From Anaerolineae bacterium (GTDB lineage: Bacteria > Chloroflexota > Anaerolineae > Aggregatilineales > Phototrophicaceae): a DNA stretch of 64,000 bases. Below are positions 34,030-43,601 of this stretch, one piece after another. The stretch's first letter is position 1. Each line of letters begins with the position of its first letter. The DNA lies in assembly GCA_022820665.1 (NCBI GenBank), contig JAJEFB010000015.1, forward strand, positions 90,281 to 154,280, written 5' to 3'. The position numbers and the translations under genes are program-made. Below the pieces are notes generated by a model. It was not told the DNA's origin, ran no database searches, and was given only the letters and a program-made list of their open reading frames with translations.

Positions 34030-35484
34030 CTATCCAGCGCGCGAGATACGATACACTATGTAGCGATTTTGCTCATAATCAACGGTCAATACGAAGCCAG
34101 CGGTTTCCAAAGCCGCAATCCAATCCTCATGCTCGCGATCGACGAGCGCCACCAGATAACGATCGCCGAACTCAGCCAGCGCCAAAGCGCCTTCGGCCAG
34201 CGTTTCCGCTGTCGGAAAATGCACACGGCGTTTATTGTTCCACTGCCCCAAGTAATATCCCAATTCCCATCCCAGCCAGGGATCATAAATCACCGTCGCC
34301 ACCGGCTTGCTGTTGAGATAGCGCGCCAGGTCGTCAATGCCATCATGCCGGCCGCGATCCCCTCCCAGCGGCAATCCATTGCCCAAGGACCAAAAGGCAA
34401 CTAATACGAGTCCAATCGCCAAAGCAAGAGAGGGACCTTTCTGCAAGCGGCTTCGCAGCAGCAGCCCCGGCAATTGACTGCTCACGACCAGGATCAAGGG
34501 CGGCAAGACCAGCAACAAGTAGCGATCATATTGATTGAAATCGAGTACGCTGTGCAGGGCAATGTAAGCGACCAAATAAATCAAATAGATCGGCGCGTGG
34601 CGCTCCTTCGGGGGCGCAGCCCCGACGACGAAAGGACTCAGTGCCGCCAGCCCCAGCAGCGACGCTGTCACGACCGGCGGCCCAAGCAGCCAGAGGCTCA
34701 AGCGCGCCCACTCCATCAGTCGATCCAGCCATTCCGCGGGATCGACAATCCATTGCGCCGGCATATTATTGACCGATCCCAGCAAAAACACGCTCGTCTC
34801 CGGGCGCGCCGCATCCCATACAAAGAGCAGCAGCGCTAGCAGCGTCAATGGTTGTGCCAGGCGAATGACCGAAGCGCGCCTCGCCTGCTTGGCCATGAGC
34901 AGCAGTACAACCAAAGGCAGAAGCAATAGCGCCTGCTGTTTGCACCAAAACGCCAGACCCAGCGCCAATCCAGCCTTCCTATATCCTTGACATTCCAGCC
35001 AGTACAAGGCCAGCGCCGAGAAAAACAGCAATCCCATATCGGTGAAAGCCGTGGCGCCAAACGCCAGGACATAGGGTGACAGCGCTGTCAACAGCCCCGC
35101 TGCCAGCGCGACAGCTTCATCGCCAAACGCGGCTCCGGACAGGCGCATCATCAGTCCAGCGAGCAAGATCGCCATTATGACATTGGGCAGGCGCGCGGCG
35201 AACTCCCCCACGAGCGGATCCAGGCGCAATACACCCATGTCATCCGCAACCACGCCCGTCGCTACCATGCTGATCGCGCTGAAATATATGGTGAGCGGCG
35301 GTTTGTCCAGCGCGCCCGGCAGCAGCCAGGCGCCGTTGACCGCAGCCCCGCGCGCATAGGTCATGAAACTGGCTTCATCGGGATGGAAGCGGATATCGCG
35401 CCCAAGTTGATGAAATTGCAGTGCGCCCGCCAGGAGGACAATCAGTAGTCGAGCGCAGAAGCTATTCATTACCCCGGTGGTCAA
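34030..35484 (-). CDS. GT39/ArnT-like membrane glycosyltransferase
   Basis: 484 residues, about eleven membrane helices. The first periplasmic loop has the GT-C catalytic signature DIRFHPDEASF (about residues 29-39). Then come the PPLTIYF segment and, near residue 95-150, helices typical of the PMT_2/ArnT family. A C-terminal soluble part holds YDPWLGWELGYYLG. Such enzymes transfer a sugar from a polyprenyl-phosphate donor to protein or lipid outside the membrane; the Dpm1-like protein at 4793 could supply that donor. The start is at 35484, with ATG at 35469 as an alternative. It lies 22 bases from the small membrane protein gene. Confidence 0.88.
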   Translation of the reverse strand: MTTGVMNSFCARLLIVLLAGALQFHQLGRDIRFHPDEASFMTYARGAAVNGAWLLPGALDKPPLTIYFSAISMVATGVVADDMGVLRLDPLVGEFAARLPNVIMAILLAGLMMRLSGAAFGDEAVALAAGLLTALSPYVLAFGATAFTDMGLLFFSALALYWLECQGYRKAGLALGLAFWCKQQALLLLPLVVLLLMAKQARRASVIRLAQPLTLLALLLFVWDAARPETSVFLLGSVNNMPAQWIVDPAEWLDRLMEWARLSLWLLGPPVVTASLLGLAALSPFVVGAAPPKERHAPIYLIYLVAYIALHSVLDFNQYDRYLLLVLPPLILVVSSQLPGLLLRSRLQKGPSLALAIGLVLVAFWSLGNGLPLGGDRGRHDGIDDLARYLNSKPVATVIYDPWLGWELGYYLGQWNNKRRVHFPTAETLAEGALALAEFGDRYLVALVDREHEDWIAALETAGFVLTVDYEQNRYIVYRISRAG

Positions 35485-35504
35485 TCATTTGCGCAGGATG
35501 GCGC

Positions 35505-36377
35505 TCAGCCGTAGCGCTTTCGCAGGTATTCCAGCACGACGCGATCAATAGTGCGCCGATTCTCCTCCAGCGTCCAACGCATTTCCAGGTTCTCGTTACC
35601 GATCAGCATCCAGAAGACCTGCTGACAAACTTCATCCCACAAGCCATTTATCTCGCCCGTTATATATCCCTGGGCGATCATAATCGTTTGTAATTCCCGG
35701 GCGACCGCGTCGTCTATCGGCAAGAGATCTTCCGCCTTCGCCGATTGATAATACAGATGATGCAATTGCACGAGGTCCATCAGCGCCAAAACCGGTTCTG
35801 GCGCGTCGTCAACGCGCAAGTCCAAATAGCGATCGTTGTCACCCCCATAGCCGCCGTTCACGCGTACCACGTGGATTGCCGCCGACTGTTTACCTCTGCG
35901 GTCTCCACCGGCGACTTCCCCAGCCCGCAGCGCTCTCACCAGGCGATCCGCCAATTCACCTTCCGACGTGAGAAATCCGCTTGCCATCGCTTCGATAACA
36001 GCTTCGCCCGCCAGCAGATTGCCCTGCACGCTAAAGCCATTGCCAGTCTTGTGCCCAGCCCAGTCATGACAGTCGCTGCCGGTATGCGCCGCGACTTGCC
36101 CCTGCGCGTCAACCATCGCCACCTGTCGAACCCTCCCTTGCTCATCAGACGCCAGCAGCGAATCCAATGCCTCCGGCGCAGAAGCCCCCTTTTCCAGCAA
36201 ATCCAAGCCATCAGGTCCGTAGCCGATTTTGGCGTAGGACTGAGTCGCCACCGCCCCGGCTCCTGCCCGCGCCCAGGGCACCACCGCTCCCACAGCCGGG
36301 AACTTGCTGGCCACCGCAACGCCCCAAGCCTCTTCGTCTTCCGCATACGCCACTATCGAGAAGGTACTGATATTCAT
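35505..36377 (-). CDS. DUF1028 family (Ntn-hydrolase-like) protein
   Basis: 290 residues. The N-terminal 215 residues match DUF1028: MNISTFSIVAYAEDEEAWGVAVASKFPAVGAVVPWARAG is the family opening (shown here across the first 39 positions in part), followed by ATQSYAKIGYGP, a VAAHTGSDC strand and SVQGNLLAG, then GGDRRGKQSAA and DLRVDDAPEP. The last 70 residues form a helical peptidoglycan-binding-like domain (IMIAQGYITGEINGLWDEVC), a frequent extension of this family. Members are predicted Ntn hydrolases without known substrate. It is 20 bases upstream of the GT39 gene on the same strand. Confidence 0.87.
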   Translation of the reverse strand: MNISTFSIVAYAEDEEAWGVAVASKFPAVGAVVPWARAGAGAVATQSYAKIGYGPDGLDLLEKGASAPEALDSLLASDEQGRVRQVAMVDAQGQVAAHTGSDCHDWAGHKTGNGFSVQGNLLAGEAVIEAMASGFLTSEGELADRLVRALRAGEVAGGDRRGKQSAAIHVVRVNGGYGGDNDRYLDLRVDDAPEPVLALMDLVQLHHLYYQSAKAEDLLPIDDAVARELQTIMIAQGYITGEINGLWDEVCQQVFWMLIGNENLEMRWTLEENRRTIDRVVLEYLRKRYG

Positions 36378-36656
36378 CGCAACCTCAGATCTCCGATGAG
36401 ATTCGAATTATAGCAAACTTTGTCCCGCCATTGGCAAATAAGCAAATGAGACTGAAATCGAGCAAACCAATCTATTAGACGATCAGGCTCATTTGTATTG
36501 CGGAGTACTTGTGCCATCGCTGGTCACGGCGCCAGAATCTATGCCTGGGCGAAAAATCTTAGCCTTGAGGGTCTTTCATAACATCGAAAAAACAGGGCTT
36601 TTGCGGCACAATACCTTAGTTCAACTATTAAGCCTGTCACAATTCAAGGAATGCTC

Positions 36657-37595
36657 ATGGAAACCCGCATTTTGGGACGCACCGGATTGAAAGTATCGGT
36701 CATGGGGCTCGGCGCCGGCGGTCCCAGCCGCCTCGGTCAAAGGGACGAGCTCAGAAGTGAAGCCGAATCCGTCTCCCTCGTACTCCAAGCCCTGGATGCC
36801 GGTGTCAACTTCATCGACACGGCGGAAGCCTACCGTACCGAAGACATCATCGGCAAGGCGGTCGCCCAACGCGATCGTGCGTCTATCATCATTTCCACCA
36901 AAAAGCGCCTTGGCGGGACCCCTATCACCAAAGCGGAGCTGCGCGCAGGGCTTGAAGACAGTCTGCGCAGGTTGCGGACCGATTATGTCGATATCTATCA
37001 CTTGCACGGCTTGCGCCCTGAACACTATGACTATTACTTGAACGAAATCGCTCCACTCATGCAAGACCTGCAAGAGCAAGGAATGATTCGTTTTCTGGGG
37101 GTGACCGAGTCCTGGAGCCGCGATCTCGGACACGACATGTTGGGACGCGCGCTGCAAGACGACATTTGGGACGTGATTATGGTAGGCTTCAACTTGCTCA
37201 ATCAAACTGCGCGGGAAACTGTGCTGGCGCAAGCGATCGAAAAACAAATCGGCGTGCTCATCATGTTCGCGGTTCGGCTGGCGCTTAGCCGTCCGGAGCA
37301 ACTGCGCCGCACCCTTGAATCGCTAATTGAAACTGGCGAACTCGACGCGCGCGAAATCGACCTGGATCGTCCTTTGGCGTTTTTGGAGGAAGATGGCGCA
37401 ACCATAGACACAACTGATGCCGCCTATCGCTTCTGCCGCGATGAGCCCGGCGTGCATGTTGTCCTGTCCGGCACCAGCAATCCAAGTCACCTCGCGGCTA
37501 ACATCGCGTCATTCGCCCGCTTGCCCCTGCCGGCGCAGCAAATCACAAGACTGCAGCGCATCTTCCGGAACGTCGTTTCCGTAACGGGAGGCTAA
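36657..37595 (+). CDS. Aldo/keto reductase
   Basis: 312 residues of (beta/alpha)8 fold, an NAD(P)H-dependent carbonyl reductase. The family opening METRILGRTGLKVSVMGLGAGG is followed by the catalytic residues. These are Asp in NFIDTAEAY, Tyr of the same motif, Lys in IISTKKR and His in DIYHLHGL. C-terminal DEPGVHVVLSGTSNPSHL is the cofactor-binding signature. Two ATGs compete (36651 and 36657); the second has AAGGA at proper distance and matches the family start. It stands alone between a divergent DUF1028 gene and a convergent TPR gene. Substrate unknown. Confidence 0.92.
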   Translation: METRILGRTGLKVSVMGLGAGGPSRLGQRDELRSEAESVSLVLQALDAGVNFIDTAEAYRTEDIIGKAVAQRDRASIIISTKKRLGGTPITKAELRAGLEDSLRRLRTDYVDIYHLHGLRPEHYDYYLNEIAPLMQDLQEQGMIRFLGVTESWSRDLGHDMLGRALQDDIWDVIMVGFNLLNQTARETVLAQAIEKQIGVLIMFAVRLALSRPEQLRRTLESLIETGELDAREIDLDRPLAFLEEDGATIDTTDAAYRFCRDEPGVHVVLSGTSNPSHLAANIASFARLPLPAQQITRLQRIFRNVVSVTGG

Positions 37596-37673
37596 AAGCC
37601 GCTCGGCGGCAACAAAAAAAAGAACTGCCGCGTTCGCGCAAAACCGCAGGCATTAGCAGCGGGCTCATTAAGC

Positions 37674-37701
37674 AAAAAAGGGCAGGTCGTCTGACCTGCC
37701 C
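37674..37701 (-). terminator. Rho-independent terminator of the TPR/PPC gene
   Basis: On the minus strand a 9-bp GC-rich stem (37693-37701 with 37680-37688) is followed by TTTTTT (37674-37679). It ends transcription of the gene at 37729 about 30 bases after its stop. Confidence 0.85.
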
Positions 37702-37728
37702 CTTCCGGCTACTAATGCTTCTTCGGGA

Positions 37729-39459
37729 TTAGTAGCCGCCGCCCGAACAACCGGAACCAAAATCGTAAGCGCTCATCGGTACCGGATCGTTCAATTCGAT
37801 GTCGATATTGATATTGCCATTGGCGCCGCCTTCAGCATGGCTGACGATCAAAACATATTGACCGTCCGCCGGCAGCTTGAAACCGTCAATGCTGGCGTCA
37901 TACTCGTTGCGAGAAATGTCGTCATCGCCGATCAGGGCGCGGTTGCCCGGTCCGACTAGCACGATCAAGGGATCGACAAAGCCCGGCTCAACCGTGTCCA
38001 CATCTATGTCGACGGTCTGACCCTTTTCGGCGCTGAAGGGAATGCTGTAAACCCAACCTTCGCGCATGGGCAAGTGGAACTGGCTGTCGCCCTGCAACTC
38101 GCTGTGATAGAAGCTGCGGCTGCGGTTGAGCATCGCATAGTGGTAATAGTCCGCGGCGCTGGCGGAAGACTCGCCCATCATTTCGTAAGTGATGCCGCGC
38201 GACAGATAGGGCAGCGCGTAATCATCATCCAGCCGCATCGCCATACTGATGTAGTTCAGCGAAGTCTCGTACTCGCCCATATACCGGTAGGTAACACCCA
38301 TCCAGTTCATGGCTTCCGCATCCTGGCTGTTGAGGTTCAAGGCGCTGCGGAAGTTGGCCAGGGCTGCAACATAGTCGTCGGACATCAGCGCGCGGTAGGC
38401 CAAACTCTTGTAGGCAGCGATTTCGTTGCCCAAGGTGATCTCGCCGGATACGTCCAACGATACCTCAATCATACCCTCGGTGCTGCCGCCGGCATGGGTC
38501 AAGACAACTGCGTATTCGCCACTTGTCGGCGCGGTGAAGCTCACGTAACTGTCCCACCACTCGCCAGTGTCGTCATTCGCGGTAAAGGCTTGGCCCTGCG
38601 GATCCAGGATCAATACCAAGGGATCGGCGTCCAGATCGCGTTGACTGCTGATGGCGGTTACGACTACATCTTGACCCGCGCTCGCGGTGAAGGGGAAGAA
38701 GTAGACGGCGCCTTCCGACATCGGCACTTCCAGGCTATCCTGCCAGACCAGGTTGTCATTGCGGACGACCTGCTGCTTGATGCGCTTGATCCACTCTACA
38801 TAGTCCGGCAGCGCATTGCCCATATCTCCCATCTTTTCGTAGACAATGCCACGATTGAGGAAGGGATAGTCCGCCTCCGGCACTAGCGACATCAACTGGT
38901 TACAGTCCGCAAGCGCCTGTTCGTAATGATCAATTTCACTGAATGCCCAGCAACGATTGTTCAGAGCCATCAGGTTGCCTGGTTCCATCTCCAGCACAAC
39001 GCTGTAGTCCTGCGCCGCCAAGGCGTGTTCATCGACCATGCTGTAGGCGTAGCCGCGCGCCGCAAAGGTGTTGGAGTCGTACTCACCCTTGGCGATCAGA
39101 ATACTGTACAAGGCGATTGCCGCGCGATATTCTTCGTTCGACAAATTCGACCAAGCCAGATTCTTCAACGCGGACGCGCTCAACATGCCGGATGACTGGG
39201 CAGCGGCTTCTGCGGATTGCGCTGCTTCGGCCGCACTCGACAATGCAGCTTCTTGAGCGGCAACAATCGCTTGAAGTTCCGCAATCAATTCATCGCGGTT
39301 GTCATCGACTGGCGCCGCGGGAATCAAAAACCCGATGGTTACAACAACGGCCACCAGCACCAACAAGCCCTCTATTATGAGAGCGCTCGGGCGCTGGCTG
39401 AAGATGCGGTCTTTTATGGAACGTTTGGGAATGTCGTATTCCGGATACTGTTTCGTCAT
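37729..39459 (-). CDS. Membrane-anchored TPR protein with two PPC domains
   Basis: 576 residues. A cytoplasmic N-terminus (YPEYDIPKRSIKDRIFSQRPS) precedes one membrane helix (about 26-47) and an Ala-rich coiled coil (about 58-92). TPR repeats follow at about 95-230 and 350-450. Two bacterial pre-peptidase C-terminal beta domains lie at about 245-345 and 465-565 (PFTASAGQDVVVTA, GEYAVVLTHAGGSTEG; PFSAEKGQTVDIDV, GQYVLIVSHAEGGANG). The tail CSGGGY is unusual. The alternation TPR-PPC-TPR-PPC suggests an internal duplication. It is probably an extracytoplasmic scaffold. Its first 50 residues are shared with the shorter protein at 39572. Confidence 0.8.
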   Translation of the reverse strand: MTKQYPEYDIPKRSIKDRIFSQRPSALIIEGLLVLVAVVVTIGFLIPAAPVDDNRDELIAELQAIVAAQEAALSSAAEAAQSAEAAAQSSGMLSASALKNLAWSNLSNEEYRAAIALYSILIAKGEYDSNTFAARGYAYSMVDEHALAAQDYSVVLEMEPGNLMALNNRCWAFSEIDHYEQALADCNQLMSLVPEADYPFLNRGIVYEKMGDMGNALPDYVEWIKRIKQQVVRNDNLVWQDSLEVPMSEGAVYFFPFTASAGQDVVVTAISSQRDLDADPLVLILDPQGQAFTANDDTGEWWDSYVSFTAPTSGEYAVVLTHAGGSTEGMIEVSLDVSGEITLGNEIAAYKSLAYRALMSDDYVAALANFRSALNLNSQDAEAMNWMGVTYRYMGEYETSLNYISMAMRLDDDYALPYLSRGITYEMMGESSASAADYYHYAMLNRSRSFYHSELQGDSQFHLPMREGWVYSIPFSAEKGQTVDIDVDTVEPGFVDPLIVLVGPGNRALIGDDDISRNEYDASIDGFKLPADGQYVLIVSHAEGGANGNINIDIELNDPVPMSAYDFGSGCSGGGY

Positions 39460-39571
39460 AATAAGTACCTCGCACTTTCAGCTTCCGACAAAGGCGGTTC
39501 AATCGCTTGAACCTTAGTATAACACATCTGACTATGTAGTGGTCAAGCTACTTCGTCAGTTCAAAGCCCTT

Positions 39572-40069
39572 CTAATCCGCGCCTCGTATAGCGCCTAAAC
39601 CTAATTGTGCCACAAGTTCCGCGTTTTTGCCAATAAGTTCAAAATATCGCTGATAGTTTAACGACGCTTTCCGACTTTCGCCAAGTATATCGTAAAACTG
39701 AGCAATCTCCAAATATCGCATGGGATCGGCGTCTTCCGGCAAGACAAGCGACAGCAGATCAACCATTGCAACTGCCTCTGCGTACTGCCCGTTCTCAATA
39801 TACTCCCTGGCTTTTCGCTTCACCGTCCGAAGCGCAATCCCGTCACTTGGACGCATAAGTTCTGGCGGAAGCATTTCCTCCACTTGGAAAGAGACTGCAG
39901 AATCTGCCGGACTGTCAAAGGGACCGAAGATATCAAAAGCGCGACCCGCCGCCACGGTGATCACAATCGTCATGAGAATTTCAATGACAATCGCGCTCCA
40001 GCGTTGCGTGAAAAAGCGCTGAATCACATTGTTCTGCGGTACATCGTGCTGTGGATAACTTTCGTACAC
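39572..40069 (-). CDS. Short TPR membrane protein, paralogue of its neighbour
   Basis: 165 residues from GTG 40069, chosen because GAGG precedes it and because VYESYPQHDVPQNNVIQRFF then aligns with the start of the 576-residue neighbour. One membrane helix (about 27-48) is followed by two or three TPR-like helix pairs (ENGQYAEAVAMVDLL, YDILGESRKASLNYQRYFEL). It lacks PPC domains. The frame is open further upstream (an ATG at 40108). Both genes point the same way, 112 bases apart, so they are a tandem pair in which one member gained or kept the surface domains. Confidence 0.7.
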   Translation of the reverse strand: MYESYPQHDVPQNNVIQRFFTQRWSAIVIEILMTIVITVAAGRAFDIFGPFDSPADSAVSFQVEEMLPPELMRPSDGIALRTVKRKAREYIENGQYAEAVAMVDLLSLVLPEDADPMRYLEIAQFYDILGESRKASLNYQRYFELIGKNAELVAQLGLGAIRGAD

Positions 40070-40364
40070 AAATATCCTCGCCTGCGACTTACAAGTATTG
40101 TATCGCAACTTATAGAGGAATTGCCAAGGAACTTCTCCACTAATCCAACGATTAACCTGCGCTGTGCTTCATCCTCATATAGCGCTGATCAGCGCGGTTT
40201 CCTCAGAAAAATTGAATATTTTGCTCCAGCAGCCGCAGTTTTACCTGGCGCCTGACGCGCGCCTTAAGGATAGGTGTGATTCAAAGTCGCGCAAAGAAGC
40301 TCGCGACAATTTGCGGTTATACTCTTTGAACTGTCCTGCTCTGATGGATGAAGGAAGCACTGCC

Positions 40365-40838
40365 ATGAACGATCATCACCTGCGCGAACAACTTGTCAAT
40401 GCCCTGGTCAAAAGGCAGGCGCATCAGCGCTTCGACCAGGTCGTGGATGACTTTCCTGAAGAGCACTTCAATACCCGACCGGCAAACGTACCCTATTCGT
40501 TTTGGCACTTGCTCGAGCACATACGAATCTGCCAATGGGATATCCTCGACTACATCGAAAATCCCAACTACCAATATCTCTCCTTCCCCAACGACTATTG
40601 GCCCGATCTTAATAGGGAAGCGGACGCCGCCGCCTGGAACAAAACAATTACCAGTTTTCGCGTCGATCTTCAGTCCTTGATCGATATCGTGAATGACCCG
40701 CCGCGCGACCTCTGCGCCCAGATTCCGCACGGGCAGCGAGACCACACCATCCTGCGCGAGATCCTGGTGGTCGCCGCGCACAATTCCTATCATATTGGCG
40801 AGTTCGGGATTCTGCGCGGCGCCCTGGATCTGTGGTAG
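40365..40838 (+). CDS. DinB-superfamily protein
   Basis: 157 residues of four-helix-bundle type. Metal-ligand histidines are at the expected places: HLLEHIRICQWD in the second helix and HNSYHIGEFGILRGAL in the last. DinB-like proteins are putative metal-dependent thiol transferases or hydrolases, often stress-induced. The start ATG 40365 follows GAAGGA; an upstream in-frame ATG at 40344 would add seven residues. Confidence 0.85.
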   Translation: MNDHHLREQLVNALVKRQAHQRFDQVVDDFPEEHFNTRPANVPYSFWHLLEHIRICQWDILDYIENPNYQYLSFPNDYWPDLNREADAAAWNKTITSFRVDLQSLIDIVNDPPRDLCAQIPHGQRDHTILREILVVAAHNSYHIGEFGILRGALDLW

Positions 40839-40912
40839 ACAGCGGAACCGTCTCCTCAACAGCCTCTCGCCGAGATTTACCGCGGCGTCAGTTTTGAAGA
40901 AGCGCAACCGGA

Positions 40913-41395
40913 CTAGACAGTCAATTGCTTTAACAACAGTCGCAGCGCCGCGTCAACGCTCAGCATCTTGTTCGCAATCCGATCGCCATCCCAAATATGC
41001 CGCTCGACAGTTATCAGCCCTTCACGTCCGGCCAGCCCGATATAGGTCAATCCAACAGGCTTCTCACCCGTCCCCCCACCCGGACCCGCGATGCCCGTTA
41101 CGCTCAAGGCATAGTCCGTATCAAAGACGCTGCGAACGCCGCAAGCCATTTCTCCCGCCGTCGCCGCGCTGACGGCACCGTGCTCGACCAGCGTCGTTTC
41201 CCGCAGGCCCAGCATATTTATCTTTGCTTCGTTGGAGTAGGTGACCAAGCCGCCTTCAACATAGGCGGAACTACCGGCAATATCCGTCAACGTGCTGAGG
41301 ATTAACCCGCCCGTGCAAGATTCGGCTGTAGAAACGGTGAAGCCCCCCTGGTTTAAGGTCCCGCCGACCTGCCGCGACAAGCCCAGCAAATCCAT
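40913..41395 (-). CDS. pncC: Nicotinamide-nucleotide amidohydrolase, CinA C-terminal type
   Basis: 160 residues forming the stand-alone CinA C-terminal domain, which deamidates nicotinamide mononucleotide in the pyridine nucleotide cycle. Family motifs are [42 protein letters not shown] and [18 protein letters not shown]. The start ATG at 41393-41395 overlaps the stop of the preceding VOC gene by one base (TGATG), so translation is coupled. A longer reading of the frame back to 41542 would run through the VOC gene in the wrong frame and was rejected. Confidence 0.93.
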   Translation of the reverse strand: MDLLGLSRQVGGTLNQGGFTVSTAESCTGGLILSTLTDIAGSSAYVEGGLVTYSNEAKINMLGLRETTLVEHGAVSAATAGEMACGVRSVFDTDYALSVTGIAGPGGGTGEKPVGLTYIGLAGREGLITVERHIWDGDRIANKMLSVDAALRLLLKQLTV

Positions 41396-41784
41396 CAATC
41401 GGAGACCTGAACCAATATCAGCGTATTCCCTTCGCAATCCACCATCATCACGAAGCGCCCCCAGAACTGCGTTTCCGGCTCGCCCAGGAACTCCACGCCG
41501 CGTTCCTTGTAGACGCGATAGGTCTCGTCGATATTCTCGCATTGCAAGGTCAGCGACTGCGACTTGCCAAATGTCTCGCGATAGTGCTCCCAGTTCTCAT
41601 CAAACTTGTACAGCACGATCTGCGTTTCGGCGCCGGGAGGCGCGACGCTAAGCCAGCGCGCATCCGCGCCGGGCCACATTTCGTTATCCGCTGTGCATTC
41701 CATACCCAGCTTTTCCGTGTAGAAGGCTTTGGCGCGATCTTGGTCTTCCACGAAGATCGACACGGTTCCAACTCTCTTAATCAT
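41395..41784 (-). CDS. VOC family (glyoxalase/bleomycin-resistance fold) protein 1
   Basis: 129 residues, one VOC domain made of two beta-alpha-beta-beta-beta halves. [21 protein letters not shown] opens the first half (quoted here to 21 positions minus its end), and [21 protein letters not shown] and [16 protein letters not shown] form the second. The final Glu or Gln metal position of active VOC enzymes is occupied by hydrophobic or Gln residues, so metal catalysis is uncertain. It is translationally coupled to pncC and is a tandem duplicate of the gene at 41924. Confidence 0.85.
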   Translation of the reverse strand: MIKRVGTVSIFVEDQDRAKAFYTEKLGMECTADNEMWPGADARWLSVAPPGAETQIVLYKFDENWEHYRETFGKSQSLTLQCENIDETYRVYKERGVEFLGEPETQFWGRFVMMVDCEGNTLILVQVSD

Positions 41785-41923
41785 TGTTTATCTCCTATGC
41801 GCTTTGATGCAAAAAGTATAAGGAAGCGCGCGCGATGCGCAATGGCTGACGTCGTAGCCGAGCGACAAGTAGCGTCGCCTTGTTGCGTCTTGAAGGTTTT
41901 CAATCAATCCGGATGAGAATGGG

Positions 41924-42310
41924 TTAACTGCGCTGCCCGAGAACGATCTGGTTGCCCTCGGAATCCACCAGGATCGCGAAGCTGCCCCATTGCTGCTTCT
42001 GCGGTTCACCGACGAACTGCACGCCCCGCTCCGTGAGCGCGCGATAAGTCTCGTCAATATCGTCGCAATGCAAGGTGAAACACTGTGGCTTGCCCATCGC
42101 CTCGCGGTAATGCTCCCACTGCTCGCCCATGGGGAAAAGCGTCAGCTCGGTCGGGCAGCCTTCCGGCGCGACCGTGATCCAGCGCATGCCCGATCCCGGG
42201 AACATCTCCGAATCGTTGGTGAGCTTCATGCCCAGCTTCTCGGTGTAAAAGGCTTTGGCTCGGTCCTGGTCTTCGACGAATACTGAAACAGTTGCGATTG
42301 TTGTGATCAT
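41924..42310 (-). CDS. VOC family protein 2
   Basis: 128 residues, about half identical to the neighbouring VOC protein (shared [47 protein letters not shown]). A gene duplication separated by 139 bases. The gap carries no terminator, so both may be on one transcript with pncC. Substrate unknown; many such small VOC proteins bind or inactivate electrophiles. Confidence 0.85.
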   Translation of the reverse strand: MITTIATVSVFVEDQDRAKAFYTEKLGMKLTNDSEMFPGSGMRWITVAPEGCPTELTLFPMGEQWEHYREAMGKPQCFTLHCDDIDETYRALTERGVQFVGEPQKQQWGSFAILVDSEGNQIVLGQRS

Positions 42311-42407
42311 TGATTGACTCCAAAGTTCTACCTTGCAAAGATTTTACAAAGGATGCAGCGAGTTGCGGAAGCCGATCTGCAACGAAGCCCGGCGAACGAT
42401 TAAGTAG

Positions 42408-42977
42408 CTACTTGTTCTCCACGCTCTCGCTCAAGAACGCGCTGTAGCCATTTTCCGGGTCATTGCGCACCACCAGCATACGCTTGCCGCCCACGTGCGA
42501 GATGCCCGGCACCTCGTAAGCTTTGGCCGGATTGCCCTGGCTGTCCAGCCGGTTGCACCAATAGATGTGATCGTCGCGCTGCCACATGTATATCACCGCC
42601 ACATCGTCCACCACGATCTCCATGCGCTTGCGGCTGAAGGGGGAAAAACGCGGCGGATGAAACCAGGGCACCCAGGCGCCAGCCGTCTTATCGGTTTTCA
42701 GCGACACCGCGCTCTGCGGCAGAATCTCCTTGCTATCCCGCGGGGACTCCTGGTTGATAAACCTGATCGTCTCATCAGTCGTATTAAACACCGAGGTCAA
42801 TTCTGTCACTGGCATGGCTGTCCTCACTGCAACTGAACCGTCACTGATCGCTCTGCCCGTCAAACCGATACCCTTGCCGACGAGTTCCACCGTCTTGACA
42901 ATGCCCTTGCCAATTTGACCGAGCAACTTCAGACCATCCATCGCGCCTGATCCCGAGTCTGATCCAACGAATCGCAT
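42408..42977 (-). CDS. Uncharacterised 189-residue protein
   Basis: From ATG 42977. The first 50 residues are Gly-rich and amphipathic (LGQIGKGIVKTVELVGKGIG). The rest is beta-rich with clustered aromatics (GAWVPWFHPPRFSPFSRKRMEIVVDD, split here by no domain boundary; YMWQRDDHIYWCNRL). No signal peptide and no known family recognised. A TATAAT box on the minus strand (42998-42993) sits about 16 bases before the ATG, so the transcript would have a very short or no leader. Confidence 0.65.
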   Translation of the reverse strand: MRFVGSDSGSGAMDGLKLLGQIGKGIVKTVELVGKGIGLTGRAISDGSVAVRTAMPVTELTSVFNTTDETIRFINQESPRDSKEILPQSAVSLKTDKTAGAWVPWFHPPRFSPFSRKRMEIVVDDVAVIYMWQRDDHIYWCNRLDSQGNPAKAYEVPGISHVGGKRMLVVRNDPENGYSAFLSESVENK

Positions 42978-43049
42978 TTCCAATTTGCCCTAATTATACA
43001 AGATTCGCCCGCTAACGGATGCCCTGTGTTCATAATTACGAAGGGGCGC

Positions 43050-43475
43050 TCATTCGGTTGCGCCATGCGTCTTGCGCATATGCGCCACCGATTCCGCAAC
43101 CAGGTCTCTTAATACCTCCATATCGACGTCCGCCAGCTTGTTAATGTACAAGCAAGACCGGCCGATCTTGTGCTTGCCCAATCGCGCCAGCAAATCGTCG
43201 TAATGCGCGAAGCCGGGCATGATATACAGCGTCATTGACGCTTTGCGCGGCGCGAAACCGGTCAAGAACCAGTCGCCCTCGCGCCCGCTATCGTATACGT
43301 AATGATAGCTGCCGAAGCCGACGATGCTGCCGCCCCACATCTCCGCCGGCTCGCCCGTTACCTCGCCCATCACATCGAGCAGTACCAGCGCGTCTTCGCG
43401 GCGGCGCTTGTTCTCCACAGAATCGAGATAAGCCCGCACATCGCCGTCATTGCGCTTCGTCTTCAACTCTGCCAT
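43050..43475 (-). CDS. DUF1801 domain protein
   Basis: 141 residues. DUF1801 landmarks: RREDALVLLDVM, GEPAEMWGGSIVGFGSYHY, FAPRKASMTLYIMPG, then LGKHKIGRSCLYINKLADVD. This YdhG/DUF1801 fold is common and uncharacterised, related to iron-chaperone frataxin-like YdhG proteins. A GAGAGGAG ribosome site precedes ATG. It lies alone between HtpG and an unknown gene, all on the minus strand. Confidence 0.88.
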   Translation of the reverse strand: MAELKTKRNDGDVRAYLDSVENKRRREDALVLLDVMGEVTGEPAEMWGGSIVGFGSYHYVYDSGREGDWFLTGFAPRKASMTLYIMPGFAHYDDLLARLGKHKIGRSCLYINKLADVDMEVLRDLVAESVAHMRKTHGATE

Positions 43476-43559
43476 GCCGCGCTCCTCTCACAATTCATCG
43501 CTATTCCCATTGTGCCGGATAACTCTATGTTGATCCTATTCACAGAAATGTACGCGGCA

Positions 43560-43600
43560 AGTCTCCCTCCAATGCATTGGGGGGAGATTTAGAGGGGGTA
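43560..43600. repeat. Dispersed palindrome-plus-tail repeat, copy 1
   Basis: A CCAATGCATTGG palindrome embedded in C/G runs is followed by GGGGGGAGATTTAGAGGGGG. The tail recurs at 49077-49097 and 50193-50217. Confidence 0.6.
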
Positions 43601-43601
43601 G

